This document shows positions 1-8,637 of a DNA stretch of 64,000 nucleotides, in pieces; position 1 is the stretch's first letter; every line of letters starts with the position of its first letter. The DNA comes from Streptomyces antibioticus (lineage in GTDB: Bacteria; Actinomycetota; Actinomycetes; Streptomycetales; Streptomycetaceae): assembly GCF_002019855.1 (NCBI RefSeq), contig NZ_CM007717.1:1801570-1865569 (forward strand), read 5' to 3'. The notes under the pieces are model-generated. The model made no database searches, had not been told where the DNA came from, and saw nothing but the letters and a program-made list of their open reading frames with translations. The position numbers and the translations under genes are program-made.

Positions 1-395
1 GCGGCAGTACGTCTCGGGGCGGCGGTGCGGCACGCGGCAACCCCGCCTCGCGCGGGGGCGGCGGTCCCGTGTCCCGGTCCGGCGGCCGCCCGTCGACCGG
101 CGGCCGCGTCAGCCGACCGGGCAACCGCCCCGGCCCGCGCAGCGGCACGGGGCGGCCGGGGCCGCGCTCCACGGGGACGGGGCGGCGCCCCGCCAATCCG
201 CGGCTGCTGCGCCAACGTCTGTTCGTCTTCGTGGTCGTGACCCTGCTGGTGGCCCTCGGCATCGCCGTCGTCCAGGGCTGCCAGGGCCCGGCTCGCGGCC
301 TCGGCGACGACCACGGACGGCAGGGCTCGGCACAGGCGTACGGGCGGGTCGATACGGGGTGGCTGGTCGGCGGGCGGGGCCCGGTCGGGCGGTGA
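1..395 (+). CDS. C-terminal part of a membrane-anchored protein (5' end outside window)
   Basis: The frame is open from the window edge to the TGA at 393-395 (first complete codon at 3). What is seen is about 75 residues rich in Arg, Gly, Pro and Ser, then one hydrophobic segment (LFVFVVVTLLVALGIAVV), a Cys, and a hydrophilic tail of about 40 residues. The positive-inside rule puts the Arg-rich part in the cytoplasm. This layout would fit the tail of a larger Streptomyces protein such as a Ser/Thr kinase with a C-terminal membrane anchor, and I recall a kinase gene near here in S. coelicolor. No catalytic motif lies inside the window, so the function is not assigned. An internal GTG at 69 could start a short protein, but the open frame upstream argues against it. 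Confidence 0.5.
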   Translation, partial: GSTSRGGGAARGNPASRGGGGPVSRSGGRPSTGGRVSRPGNRPGPRSGTGRPGPRSTGTGRRPANPRLLRQRLFVFVVVTLLVALGIAVVQGCQGPARGLGDDHGRQGSAQAYGRVDTGWLVGGRGPVGR

Positions 396-527
396 CGTGA
401 CCCGGAGGCCGGTCGGGGCCCCTCGACGGCATGACGGCCCACAGTGAACCGGGGGAACGGATCAGCTCAGGTATGGACGCGGCCGAAGGTGTGGCGGCGC
501 CTGCCGCATGTGGAACCCCAGGGCCGT

Positions 528-1346
528 CTACCGGCCCCGGCCGCCCGTCGTGACCGCGTAGAACGCCACCGCCGCTGCCGCGCCCACGTTGAGGGAGTCG
601 ACTCCGTGGGACATGGGGATGCGGACCCATTCGTCGGCTGCCATCAGGGCCTGGGTGGAGAGGCCGTCGCCCTCCGCGCCGAGCATCAGGGCGAGGCGGT
701 CCATGGTGTGCGGGGCGGCCTCGTCGAGGGAGCGGGCCTTCTCGTCGGGGGTGAGGGCGAGCAGGGTGAAGCCGGCCTCGCGGACCGAGTCCAGGCCCTT
801 GGGCCAGGAGTCGAGGCGGGCGTACGGCACCGAGAACACCGCGCCCATCGAGACCTTCACGCTGCGGCGGTACAGGGGGTCGGCGCAGTCCGGGGAGAGC
901 AGGACCGCGTCCATGCCGAGGGCCGCCGCGGAGCGGAAGATCGCGCCGATGTTGGTGTGGTCGTTGACCGACTCCATGACGACGACGCGGCGCGCGGTCT
1001 GGAGGAGTTCCGCGGCCGTCGGCAGCGGCTTGCGCTGCATCGACGCGAGCGCGCCGCGGTGGACGTGGTAGCCGGTGACCTGTTCGGCCAGTTCGGGGCC
1101 GACCGCGTACACCGGGGCGGGGAGTTCGTCGATGACGTCCCGCATGACGTCGACCCACTTGGCGGACAGCAGCATGGAACGCATCTCGTATCCGGCGTCC
1201 TTGGCCCGCCGGATGACCTTCTCGCCCTCCGCGATGAACAGGCCCTCGGCCGGTTCGCGCCTGCGGCGTAGTTCGACGTCGGTCAGGCCCGTGTAGTCGC
1301 TCAGGCGGGGGTCGTCGGGGTTCTCGACACTGATGAGATCGGCCAC
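528..1346 (-). CDS. SpoU/TrmH-family RNA 2'-O-ribose methyltransferase
   Basis: The 272-residue protein has the knotted SPOUT fold in its C-terminal half. Motif 1 is ESVNDHTNIGAIFRSAAALG (about 125-144), with the Asn and Arg expected for catalysis. Motif 2 is LGAEGDGL (222-229) and motif 3 is IPMSHGVDSLNVGAAAAVAF (243-262); together they form the SAM-binding trefoil knot. The first 110 residues are the L30e-like substrate-binding domain usual for 23S rRNA methylases of this family. The start is GTG with only a weak AAGG upstream. It is convergent with the fragment at the window edge and lies just downstream of the cobalamin genes on the same strand, with no obvious functional link. The exact RNA target cannot be told from sequence. 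A second, distinct member of the family lies at 48935-49783. Confidence 0.93.
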   Translation of the reverse strand: MADLISVENPDDPRLSDYTGLTDVELRRRREPAEGLFIAEGEKVIRRAKDAGYEMRSMLLSAKWVDVMRDVIDELPAPVYAVGPELAEQVTGYHVHRGALASMQRKPLPTAAELLQTARRVVVMESVNDHTNIGAIFRSAAALGMDAVLLSPDCADPLYRRSVKVSMGAVFSVPYARLDSWPKGLDSVREAGFTLLALTPDEKARSLDEAAPHTMDRLALMLGAEGDGLSTQALMAADEWVRIPMSHGVDSLNVGAAAAVAFYAVTTGGRGR

Positions 1347-1409
1347 AGGGTGATACTGCCTTGTCCTGGGTGTGGTGCCAACGGCTCGGTACGGGTGGGT
1401 TACCCTCGG

Positions 1410-2642
1410 TTACTCGGTGGGGCGCGGGCCCACGCCCACGACCGGGCCGACGATGATGACCGCGGGCGGCCGGACGTCCTCGGCACGGACCCGCTCGCCG
1501 ACGGTCGCGAGCGTCGCGTCCACTCGGCGCTGTGTGGCCGTCGTGCCCTCCTGGACCAGGGCCACCGGGGTGTCGGCCGGCTTGCCGTGCGCGATCAGCG
1601 CCTCGGCGATCTTCCCGATCTTGTCCACGCCCATCAGGATCACGAGCGTGCCGGTGAGCTTCGCGAGGGAGGCCCAGTCGACCAGCGAACGCTCGTCGTC
1701 GGGCGCCACATGACCGCTGACCACGGTGAACTCATGGGCGACCCCGCGGTGGGTGACCGGGATGCCGGCCGCGCCCGGGACCGAGATGGAGCTGGAGATG
1801 CCGGGGACGACCGTGCAGGGGATCCCGGCCTCGGCGAGCGCCTGGAGTTCCTCCATGCCGCGGCCGAAGACGTACGGGTCGCCGCCCTTGAGACGGACCA
1901 CCGACCTGCCCTGCTTGGCGTGCTCGATCAGCGCGTTGTTGATGGCCTCCTGGGCCATGTACCGGCCGTACGGGATCTTCGCCGCGTCGATCACCTCGAC
2001 GTGCGGCGGGAGTTCGGCCAGCAGGTCGCGCGGGCCGAGCCGGTCGGCGATGACGACGTCCGCGCCGGCGAGCAGGCGGCGGCCGCGGACCGTGATCAGG
2101 TCGGGGTCGCCGGGACCGCCGCCGACCAGGGCGACCCCGGGGGCCCGGGTGCGGAACTGCGGGGCGACCAGGGTGCCGTCGCGCAGGCCCTCGATCACCG
2201 CGTCCCGGACGGCGGCGGTGTGGCGGGGGTCGCGGCCCTTGGCGTCCGTGGTCAGCACGGCGACGGTGACGCCTTCGCTGTGACCGGTGGCCGGGGTCCA
2301 GGCGGTGGCCCGGTCGGCGTCGTCGGAGCGGACGCACCAGACGCGGCGGCGCTCCCCCTCGGCCGACGCCAGGTTGTTCGCCTCCAGGTCGCTGGTGGAG
2401 ATCAGCGCGTACCAGGCGCCCTCCAGGTCGCCCTCGGTGTAGCGGCGCCGCGACCAGGTGATCTCGCCCGCGTCCGCCATGGCCTCCACGGACGGCGTCG
2501 CCTCGGGGGACACCAGGTGGACGTCCGCGCCCGCCGCGATCAGGGCGGGCAGGCGGCGCTGGGCGACCTGGCCCCCGCCGAGGACGACGACCCGGCGGCC
2601 GGTGAGGCGGAGACCTACGGGGTAGGCGGGGTGTTCGGCCAT
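1410..2642 (-). CDS. cobA: Bifunctional siroheme synthase / uroporphyrinogen-III C-methyltransferase (CysG/CobA type)
   Basis: The 410-residue protein makes precorrin-2, the branch point to siroheme and cobalamin. The N-terminal half begins with a Rossmann motif (VVVLGGGQVAQRRL) typical of precorrin-2 dehydrogenase/ferrochelatase (Met8p/SirC). The C-terminal half is a SAM-dependent uroporphyrinogen-III methyltransferase with VALVGGGPGDPDLITVRG, VVRLKGGDPYVFGRGMEEL and VVPGISSSISVPGAAGIPVT. The ATG at 2642 is preferred because AGGGAG lies about 11 bases upstream and because the NAD-binding motif then falls close to the N-terminus. The same frame runs further upstream to 2873, but that part is low-complexity and unlike the family. 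It is followed in the transcription direction by the methyltransferase gene; upstream on the same strand are the BluB-CobT and CobL genes. An AT-rich TAAAAT hexamer at 2692-2697 could be its -10. Confidence 0.92.
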   Translation of the reverse strand: MAEHPAYPVGLRLTGRRVVVLGGGQVAQRRLPALIAAGADVHLVSPEATPSVEAMADAGEITWSRRRYTEGDLEGAWYALISTSDLEANNLASAEGERRRVWCVRSDDADRATAWTPATGHSEGVTVAVLTTDAKGRDPRHTAAVRDAVIEGLRDGTLVAPQFRTRAPGVALVGGGPGDPDLITVRGRRLLAGADVVIADRLGPRDLLAELPPHVEVIDAAKIPYGRYMAQEAINNALIEHAKQGRSVVRLKGGDPYVFGRGMEELQALAEAGIPCTVVPGISSSISVPGAAGIPVTHRGVAHEFTVVSGHVAPDDERSLVDWASLAKLTGTLVILMGVDKIGKIAEALIAHGKPADTPVALVQEGTTATQRRVDATLATVGERVRAEDVRPPAVIIVGPVVGVGPRPTE

Positions 2643-2967
2643 GAGGGTGCGACTCCCTTGTGCGGCGGCGGTGCGATGCCGTGACGTGCGGATTTTATGC
2701 TGCGGCGGACATCGGCGGAGAGGGTGTCCGGTGGCTGGGCGGCGGTGGCCCGGCGACACGGGCGCGAGGGCGGTGCCGACGGCGGCGCGAGGGCGGCCGA
2801 CGACACTGGCGCAGGGACGGTGTCGACACCGCGGCGGGGCGGCCGTCGGCACCGGCGCAGGGCTGTGCGCCACGGCCGCCCGGCGCGCGGGGTGCGCGTC
2901 GGGCGGCCGTATGCCGCCTCGTGGGCCTCGGTGCCTTCCGGGCCGGGGCTGTCAGGGCCGTCGGGGC
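2643..2967. other. Intergenic region between cobA and the BluB-CobT gene
   Basis: These 325 bases are very GC-rich and hold no gene I can support. The only promoter-like signal is the minus-strand hexamer TAAAAT (2692-2697), about 50 bases before the cobA ATG and without a good -35. A 12-bp palindrome GGTGTCGACACC lies at 2819-2830. I looked for the conserved boxes of a cobalamin riboswitch and found none. Confidence 0.4.
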
Positions 2968-5900
2968 CTACTTCTCGGTCACGCCCGCCGAGTCGAACGT
3001 CGCCACCTCGTGCATGGCCCGCGCCGTGCTCTGGACCAGCGGCAGGGCCAGCAGCGCGCCCGTGCCCTCGCCGAGGCGCAGGTCGAGGTCGACCAGGGGG
3101 CGCAGGCCGAGCTTGTTCAGGGCGGCGACATGGCCGGGCTCGGCGCTGCGGTGGCCCGCGATGCAGGCCGCGAGGACCTCGGGAGCGATCGCGCGGGCCA
3201 CCAGGGCGGCGGCGCCAGCGCTGACGCCGTCCAGGATCACCGGTGTCCGCAGGGACGCCCCGCCGAGCAGCAGGCCGACCATCGCCGCGTGCTCGAAGCC
3301 ACCGATGGCGGCCAGGACGCCGAGCGGGTCGGCCGGGTCCGGCTGGTGGAGTTCCAGGGCACGGCGGACGACCTCGGTCTTGCGGGCGAGGGTCTCGTCG
3401 TTGATGCCGGTGCCGCGGCCGGTGACCTCGGCCGGGTCGGCGCCGGTGAAGACGGAGATCAGCGCGGCGGACGCGGTCGTGTTGGCGATGCCCATCTCAC
3501 CGGTGAGCAGCGCCTTGTTGCCGGCCGCCACCAGGTCGCGGGCCGTCTCGATGCCGACCTCGATGGCCTGCTTGGCCTCCTCGCGGGTCATCGCGGGACC
3601 GGTCGTCATGTCGGAGGTGCCCGCGCGGACCTTGCGGGGCAGCAGGCCCGGGGTGGCCGGGAGGTCGGCGGCGACACCGACGTCCACGATGCAGACCTCG
3701 GCGCCGACCTGGGTGGCGAAGGCGTTGCAGACCGCTCCCCCGCCGAGGAAGTTGGCGACCATCTGGGCCGTCACCTCCTGCGGCCAGGGCGTGACGCCCT
3801 GCGCGTGCACCCCGTGGTCGCCGGCGAAGATCGCGACGGCCGCGGGCTCCGGGATCGGCGGCGGGCACTGCCGGGACAGCCCGGAGAGCTGCGCGGAGAT
3901 GATCTCCAGCATGCCGAGCGCGCCGGCCGGCTTGGTCATGCGCTTCTGCCGCTCCCACGCCTCGCCGAGCGCCTTCGCGTCCAGCGGGCGGATCCCGGCG
4001 ACGGTCTCGGCGAGCAGGTCGTGCGGGTCCTCGCCGGGCAGCGCGCGACGGCCGTACGTCTCCTCGTGGACGACCCACGACAGGGGGCGCCGCTTGGCCC
4101 AGCCGGCCTGCATCAGCTCGGGCTCGGCCGGGAACTCGTCGACGTAGCCGACGCACAGGTAGGCGATGACCTCCAGGTGCTCGGGCAGGCCGAGGGCGCG
4201 GACCATCTCGCGCTCGTCGAAGAAGCTGACCCAGCCGACGCCGAGGCCCTCAGCGCGGGCGGCGAGCCACAGGTTCTCCACGGCGAGCGCGGCGGAGTAC
4301 GGCGCCATCTGGGGCTGGGTGTGACGGCCCAGCGTGTGGCGGCCGCCGCGGGTCGGGTCGGCGGTGACCACGATGTTCACCGGGGTTTCGAGGATGGCCT
4401 CGATCTTCAGTTCCTTGAACTGTTTCGCCCGGCCCTTGGGCAGCGACTTCGCGTACGCGTCGCGCTGGCGCATGGCCAGTTCGTGCATCGCGTTGCGGGT
4501 CTCGGCGGAGCGGATGACGACGAAGTCCCAGGGCTGCGAGTGGCCGACGGAGGGCGCGGTGTGGGCGGCCTCCAGGACGCGGAGCAGCACCTCGTGCGGG
4601 ATGGGGTCGCCGCGGAAGCCGTTGCGGATGTCGCGGCGCTCGCGCATGACCTTCAGGACGGCCTCGCGCTCGGCGTCGTCGTAGGCGGGCGCGGCGGGGC
4701 CGGCGGGCTCGCGTACTTCCTCCATGGCGGCCCTGCTCTCTTCCTGGCTCTCTTCCTGGTCGGCCGCCCTGGTCTCCAGGTCCTCCGGGTTCTGGGCGAC
4801 CTCCGGGTCGGCGTCGCTCCCGGGCTCCGCGACCGGGGTCACCGGGACGGGAGCGGGGTCCGCGGCGCGGGGGCCGGGGACGGTGACCGCGGGGACCGGA
4901 GTCGCCGGGGCGCCCTGCGGGGACGGGACGACGGTGTCCGGTGCGGGTGTCTCCGCCTCGGCCGGGGGCTGCTCCTTCGGGGCCTCGTCGGCGGGGGCCG
5001 GGGGCTGGAGGGCGTCCGGGGGCAGCACCAGCGGGTGCGGCGGGGTGGGGGCCAGGTGCGGGGTGGTGGGCACCGTGCCCTCGACCGGCACGAACTGTCC
5101 GAGGAACTGCTCGGGCGGCGGGCCCTGCGGGGCCGCGAGCTGTTCGGGGACGGGGGCGGAGGCGGGCGCGGGGGCTTCGGTGGCCTCGGCGGCCGCCGCG
5201 GGCTGCGGGGTCGGCTCTACGACGGCGGCCTGCGGGGCGGGGGCGGGGGCGGGCTCGGGAGCCGGTTCGGAAGCGGCGGGTGCGGGTGCGGACGCGGGTG
5301 CCGGGGCCTCCTCGGAGGCGGTGGCGGTGGCCTCCTGGGGCTGGGCCTCCTGCTGCCGAGCCACGACGGGCTCGGCGACCGGTGCCTCGGCGGTCGGCGC
5401 CTCGGCGGCCCGCGGCTCCGCGATCTCCGGCTCGGCGACCTGCGCCTCGGCGGCCTGCGGCTCCGCGACGGGTTCGGCGGCGGCCTGCTCCGGGATCACG
5501 GCCGCCTGCTGGGACTCGGTTTCGGCCTGCTCGGGCGCGACGGCTGCCTCCGGAGCCTGGGGCGCCGGGTCCACGAGGGGGACGGCGACCGGCTCCGGTG
5601 CCTGCTGCTCCTGGGGCTCCGGCGCGGCGGGGACCGTCAGGACGGGCTCGGCGGGGACGACCACGACCGGCTCGGCGGGGGCCGTCGGGAAGACCTCGGC
5701 GGCGAGGGTCGGAGCGGGCTCGGCGGCCGTCTCCGCGACAGGGGCCTCCGGTGCCGCCGCCGGGGCGGGCGCCTCCTCGGCCGGGGCCGGGACCACCGGA
5801 GCGGGCGTCTCCTGCACCGGCACCACCGCTTCGGGCACCTCGGCGACCGGCGCCTCCTCGGACGCGGGCACGGCCGCGTCGGGCACCTGAACGCTCTCGA

Positions 5901-6966
5901 CCGGGGCCGGCGCGGACACCACGACCGGCTCCGGCTCGGGCTCGGGCTCCGGCTGCGCCTCCGCCTGGGGCACCTCCACGGCCTGCTGGGCCACGGCGGC
6001 CTGGGCCACGGCGCCCTCCGCCGCCTCGGCCACGACGGCCTGCTCGGCGAGCATGGCGGCGCCGAGCACCTCACCGACGTCGAGGGTCACCGGCGCGGCC
6101 TGAGCCGGAACGGCGGCCTGCGCCTCCGTGGCGACACGTGCCACGACGGCCTCCGCCGCGCTCACCGGCTCGGCCACCGGGGCCGCCGCCGGAACCGCAG
6201 CCGCAGCCGCCGCGGCGGACGTCTCTGCCGGAGCAGCCGTTTCCGTCGCCGTCTGCGTCGTTTCCGTCGCCGTCTCCGCCGTCTCCTGGGCCGGAGCGAC
6301 GACCTGGGCGGCGGCCGCGGGCGCGGCGGGGTGGGCTGCGGGATGGGCAGTGGTGTGGGCGGCCGCCTGGGCCGCCCCCGGCGCACCCCAGGGCGCGGCG
6401 CCCTGGGCCGGCGTCTCGCGCAACTGGGGGATGTCGAGGTACTCGGGGCCGGGCGCCGCCGCGCCGGGGTGGCGTACGGGCGCGCCCGCGGGGCCGCGGT
6501 CGGCCAGGGAGCGGACCGGGCTGGCCGAGGCGTCCGGGATCGGCGGGCCGAGGTGGAGCGGGCGGCGCGGGGCCGGCGGGGGCGTGGCGGGGCCCGGCAG
6601 GCGCACCCCGCTGAGGTCGACGGAGCCGCTGTCCCGGCCCGCCGTCTCGTGCGGACCGGGCTCGTGCGAGGCGGCCGCGGCCGCAGCCGCGTCGGGGGCT
6701 CCCGCGTCCGGGACGACTCCCGCATCGGGGGCGCCCGCGTCGAGGGGACCGGGCGCGTGCACCGTCTCGACGACCGGTTCGGGCGCGGGCGGCGCCACCT
6801 CGTTGCCCCAGGCGCTCTGGGCGCCCGGCAGCAGCAACAGGTCTTCGTCCTCGGCGGTGGTCTCGGAGAGGTAGGTGTACGCACCGTGCCCGGAGGCGCC
6901 CGGCTGCTCCACCATGCCTGCGTTCTCCGGCGACCCCTCGCCCGGGATCTGGCCGGTGTCGGTCAT
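2968..6966 (-). CDS. cobT: Fused 5,6-dimethylbenzimidazole synthase (BluB) and CobT phosphoribosyltransferase with a long Ala/Pro/Glu-rich N-terminus
   Basis: The 1,332-residue protein joins two steps of lower-ligand assembly for vitamin B12. Residues about 1-755 are low-complexity Ala, Pro, Glu and Val with no visible domain. Residues about 760-975 are a BluB-type nitroreductase: the RRDIRNGF segment holds the Asp, and GWVSFF the Ser, that are needed for FMN cleavage to 5,6-dimethylbenzimidazole in BluB. Residues about 977-1332 are CobT, which transfers alpha-ribosyl phosphate from nicotinate mononucleotide, with FAGDHGVHAQGVTPWP, TGEMGIANTTASAA and the catalytic Glu in GEGTGALLALPL. The ATG at 6966 has GAGGGG about 6 bases upstream. 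The frame continues upstream to 7275, but without such a site. The two enzyme domains work in sequence, so the fusion makes biochemical sense. The role of the disordered extension is unknown. Confidence 0.93.
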   Translation of the reverse strand: MTDTGQIPGEGSPENAGMVEQPGASGHGAYTYLSETTAEDEDLLLLPGAQSAWGNEVAPPAPEPVVETVHAPGPLDAGAPDAGVVPDAGAPDAAAAAAASHEPGPHETAGRDSGSVDLSGVRLPGPATPPPAPRRPLHLGPPIPDASASPVRSLADRGPAGAPVRHPGAAAPGPEYLDIPQLRETPAQGAAPWGAPGAAQAAAHTTAHPAAHPAAPAAAAQVVAPAQETAETATETTQTATETAAPAETSAAAAAAAVPAAAPVAEPVSAAEAVVARVATEAQAAVPAQAAPVTLDVGEVLGAAMLAEQAVVAEAAEGAVAQAAVAQQAVEVPQAEAQPEPEPEPEPVVVSAPAPVESVQVPDAAVPASEEAPVAEVPEAVVPVQETPAPVVPAPAEEAPAPAAAPEAPVAETAAEPAPTLAAEVFPTAPAEPVVVVPAEPVLTVPAAPEPQEQQAPEPVAVPLVDPAPQAPEAAVAPEQAETESQQAAVIPEQAAAEPVAEPQAAEAQVAEPEIAEPRAAEAPTAEAPVAEPVVARQQEAQPQEATATASEEAPAPASAPAPAASEPAPEPAPAPAPQAAVVEPTPQPAAAAEATEAPAPASAPVPEQLAAPQGPPPEQFLGQFVPVEGTVPTTPHLAPTPPHPLVLPPDALQPPAPADEAPKEQPPAEAETPAPDTVVPSPQGAPATPVPAVTVPGPRAADPAPVPVTPVAEPGSDADPEVAQNPEDLETRAADQEESQEESRAAMEEVREPAGPAAPAYDDAEREAVLKVMRERRDIRNGFRGDPIPHEVLLRVLEAAHTAPSVGHSQPWDFVVIRSAETRNAMHELAMRQRDAYAKSLPKGRAKQFKELKIEAILETPVNIVVTADPTRGGRHTLGRHTQPQMAPYSAALAVENLWLAARAEGLGVGWVSFFDEREMVRALGLPEHLEVIAYLCVGYVDEFPAEPELMQAGWAKRRPLSWVVHEETYGRRALPGEDPHDLLAETVAGIRPLDAKALGEAWERQKRMTKPAGALGMLEIISAQLSGLSRQCPPPIPEPAAVAIFAGDHGVHAQGVTPWPQEVTAQMVANFLGGGAVCNAFATQVGAEVCIVDVGVAADLPATPGLLPRKVRAGTSDMTTGPAMTREEAKQAIEVGIETARDLVAAGNKALLTGEMGIANTTASAALISVFTGADPAEVTGRGTGINDETLARKTEVVRRALELHQPDPADPLGVLAAIGGFEHAAMVGLLLGGASLRTPVILDGVSAGAAALVARAIAPEVLAACIAGHRSAEPGHVAALNKLGLRPLVDLDLRLGEGTGALLALPLVQSTARAMHEVATFDSAGVTEK

Positions 6967-7086
6967 GCGTACCCCTCGCCCATCGGTTAGTGCTCCTACG
7001 ACCAGCTCGCGCGGAACGGCGCACCGACCGCCCCGTAGTGAGAACGAGCGTCCGTGCCCAGCGGCACGTGCGACCCGCCCGAAATA

Positions 7087-7115
7087 GCGACAAAGCCATT
7101 CAGTGGCATTGTCGC
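7087..7115. promoter_or_regulatory. 29-bp inverted repeat, candidate operator or RNA hairpin
   Basis: The arms are GCGACAAAGCCA and TGGCATTGTCGC around a 5-base centre (TTCAG). Eleven of twelve arm positions pair. It lies about 120 bases upstream of the BluB-CobT start. Its length and symmetry fit a dimeric repressor site or a stem-loop in a leader RNA. No matching regulator gene lies next to it. Confidence 0.5.
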
Positions 7116-7211
7116 GGCCGTCGCCGCGTCGCGACAGCTTGATCCGCGACGCTCCGCTGTGGACTGCGCCACGTTGCGCGTCCACCGGTTCTGCCGTACC
7201 ACACCCATCCC

Positions 7212-7227
7212 AAAACGGATGCGTTTT
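7212..7227. promoter_or_regulatory. AT-rich inverted repeat AAAACG-N4-CGTTTT
   Basis: This is a perfect 6-bp dyad with the centre GATG, standing out in composition from its GC-rich surroundings. It lies about 105 bases below the end of cobL and 246 bases before the BluB-CobT start, so it could be an operator of that gene. It has no U-tract and is unlikely to be a terminator. Confidence 0.35.
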
Positions 7228-7331
7228 CCGGACATTGAACGACGAAGTGCCGGGCGAACGGAAGCGGTACAACAATCGGCCAGCCTACCGCGCGCGGTAC
7301 GACAACCGGATCACGGGGAGGGATCTCGCGA

Positions 7332-8543
7332 CTACGGGCGGCGGTCGGGCAGAACCCCGCTGAGCAGGAACGCGACACTCCGTTCGGTCTCCGTCCAAGC
7401 CTTCGTGTCGAGGGCGACGGACTGCAGGAGGGCGCACTCGACGCGGTAGCCGTGCTCGGTCAGGTCGCGGCCGATGCGTTCGGCGTCGTCGCGGGTCGCC
7501 GCGTGGGTGACGATGCCCTGCGGGCGGCGGTCGGCGACCGCGGAGACCACGGCCGCTCCCCCGCCGCCGATCCGGACGACGTCCGGTTCGGGCAGGTTCT
7601 CCAGGACGTGCGGGGCGGTGCCGCGGACGATCTGGAGCTGAACGCCGTGGCGGCGCGCGGCGGCGTCGGTGCGGGCGCACGCCTCCAGCGCGTGGTCGAC
7701 GGCGAGGACGGCGGCCCCGGCGCGCGCGGCGTCGACCGCGAACGCGCCGCTGCCGCAGCCGATGTCCCAGACGAGGTCGCCGACGCGCGGTCCGAGCCGG
7801 GCGAGCTGCGCGGCCCGCAGCAGTTCGGTCTCCCCTTCGCCGAGTCTGTCGCCGTACGCCTCGGCGGGCAGGGCCCAGCCGCGCGGGCCGGCGGCCGGGT
7901 CGCGCCCGGCGATCCAGTCGCCCTCGCCCACGGCGCCCGCCGGGCCGCCGATGACGATGACGACGTTGGGGTCGCGCCAGGCGTGGTCGACGGCCTTGTC
8001 GGAGCTGAGGACGCTGACCCGCTCGCGTTCGGTGCCGAGTTCCTCGCAGACCACGAAGGTGCGGTGCACGCCTTCGAGGAGCAGGCCCAGTTCGGCGGGG
8101 CCGGCGCCGGGCGAGGTCAGCACCGCCACCTTGGCGTGGGCACGGCAGACGTTGACGGCGCGGCGCAGGGTGCGCCGGTGGGCGACGACCACCTCGGCGT
8201 CGTCCCAGGGCATCCCGGCCCGGGCGAAGGCGGTGGCGACGGCGGAGACGGCCGGGACGACCTCGACCTCCAGGCCGAACTCCGGTGCGCGCAGGGTCCG
8301 TACGACGCCGAAGAAGCCGGGGTCGCCGTCGGCGAGGACGACGGCGGTGCCGCGGTGGCCGGCGATCCGGCGGGCGGCGAGGGCGACACTGCCGAGGCGG
8401 ATGCGCTCGGCCCCGGGCGGCACCTCGGGCAGCGCCAGATGGTGGGCGGCGCCGGCCACGAGGGTGGCGGCGCCCAGCGCGGCGCGGGCCGCGGCGGTCA
8501 GCGGCGAGCCGTCCCAGCCGATCACCGTGACGCGGTCGGCCAT
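7332..8543 (-). CDS. cobL: Precorrin-6Y C5,15-methyltransferase (decarboxylating), CobL/CbiET fusion
   Basis: The 403-residue protein carries out the late methylations at C5 and C15 and the decarboxylation in corrin ring synthesis. The N-terminal half (about 1-205) is a tetrapyrrole methylase, with the conserved ADGDPGFFGVVRTL segment and VVPAVSAVATAFARAGMPW. The C-terminal half (about 230-403) is a CbiT-like class I methyltransferase with the SAM motif DIGCGSGAFAVDAARAG. The length is that of full bifunctional CobL. The ATG at 8543 follows a G-rich stretch (GGGGGG) about 12 bases upstream. It is on the same strand as the BluB-CobT and cobA genes, all for the same pathway, although the 365-base gap suggests separate transcription. 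Confidence 0.94.
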   Translation of the reverse strand: MADRVTVIGWDGSPLTAAARAALGAATLVAGAAHHLALPEVPPGAERIRLGSVALAARRIAGHRGTAVVLADGDPGFFGVVRTLRAPEFGLEVEVVPAVSAVATAFARAGMPWDDAEVVVAHRRTLRRAVNVCRAHAKVAVLTSPGAGPAELGLLLEGVHRTFVVCEELGTERERVSVLSSDKAVDHAWRDPNVVIVIGGPAGAVGEGDWIAGRDPAAGPRGWALPAEAYGDRLGEGETELLRAAQLARLGPRVGDLVWDIGCGSGAFAVDAARAGAAVLAVDHALEACARTDAAARRHGVQLQIVRGTAPHVLENLPEPDVVRIGGGGAAVVSAVADRRPQGIVTHAATRDDAERIGRDLTEHGYRVECALLQSVALDTKAWTETERSVAFLLSGVLPDRRP

Positions 8544-8637
8544 CGTCGTCAGTCCCCCCGGGGTTCACGCAGGCAGCAGGCTCCGTGAGGGTACCTGGTC
8601 GGCCGGGACGGGGCGGGGAGCGGCCGCCCGGGCGGGG

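Larger units (their letters stand above)
6967..7331. promoter_or_regulatory. Upstream region of the BluB-CobT gene, with two inverted repeats
   Basis: These 365 bases lie between cobL and the BluB-CobT gene, both on the minus strand, and hold no gene I can support. They are less GC-rich than their surroundings and carry two clear dyads, listed separately at 7087-7115 and 7212-7227. The region is the likely site of a promoter for BluB-CobT. A GCCACTG heptamer on the minus strand (7101-7107) recalls the cobalamin riboswitch, but the partner boxes of that riboswitch are absent. Confidence 0.45.

Noticed and set aside
2641..6990. Very long open frame on the plus strand opposite the BluB-CobT gene
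   Set aside because: It is a Gly/Arg/Leu-rich shadow caused by GC-biased third positions; it has no domain, and the opposite strand encodes recognisable enzymes.
7087..7120. Possible cobalamin riboswitch (GCCACTG on the minus strand) before the BluB-CobT gene
   Set aside because: The B12-box (AGYCNGGAGACCTGCC-like) and the other conserved boxes of the riboswitch core cannot be found around it; the heptamer is part of an inverted repeat.
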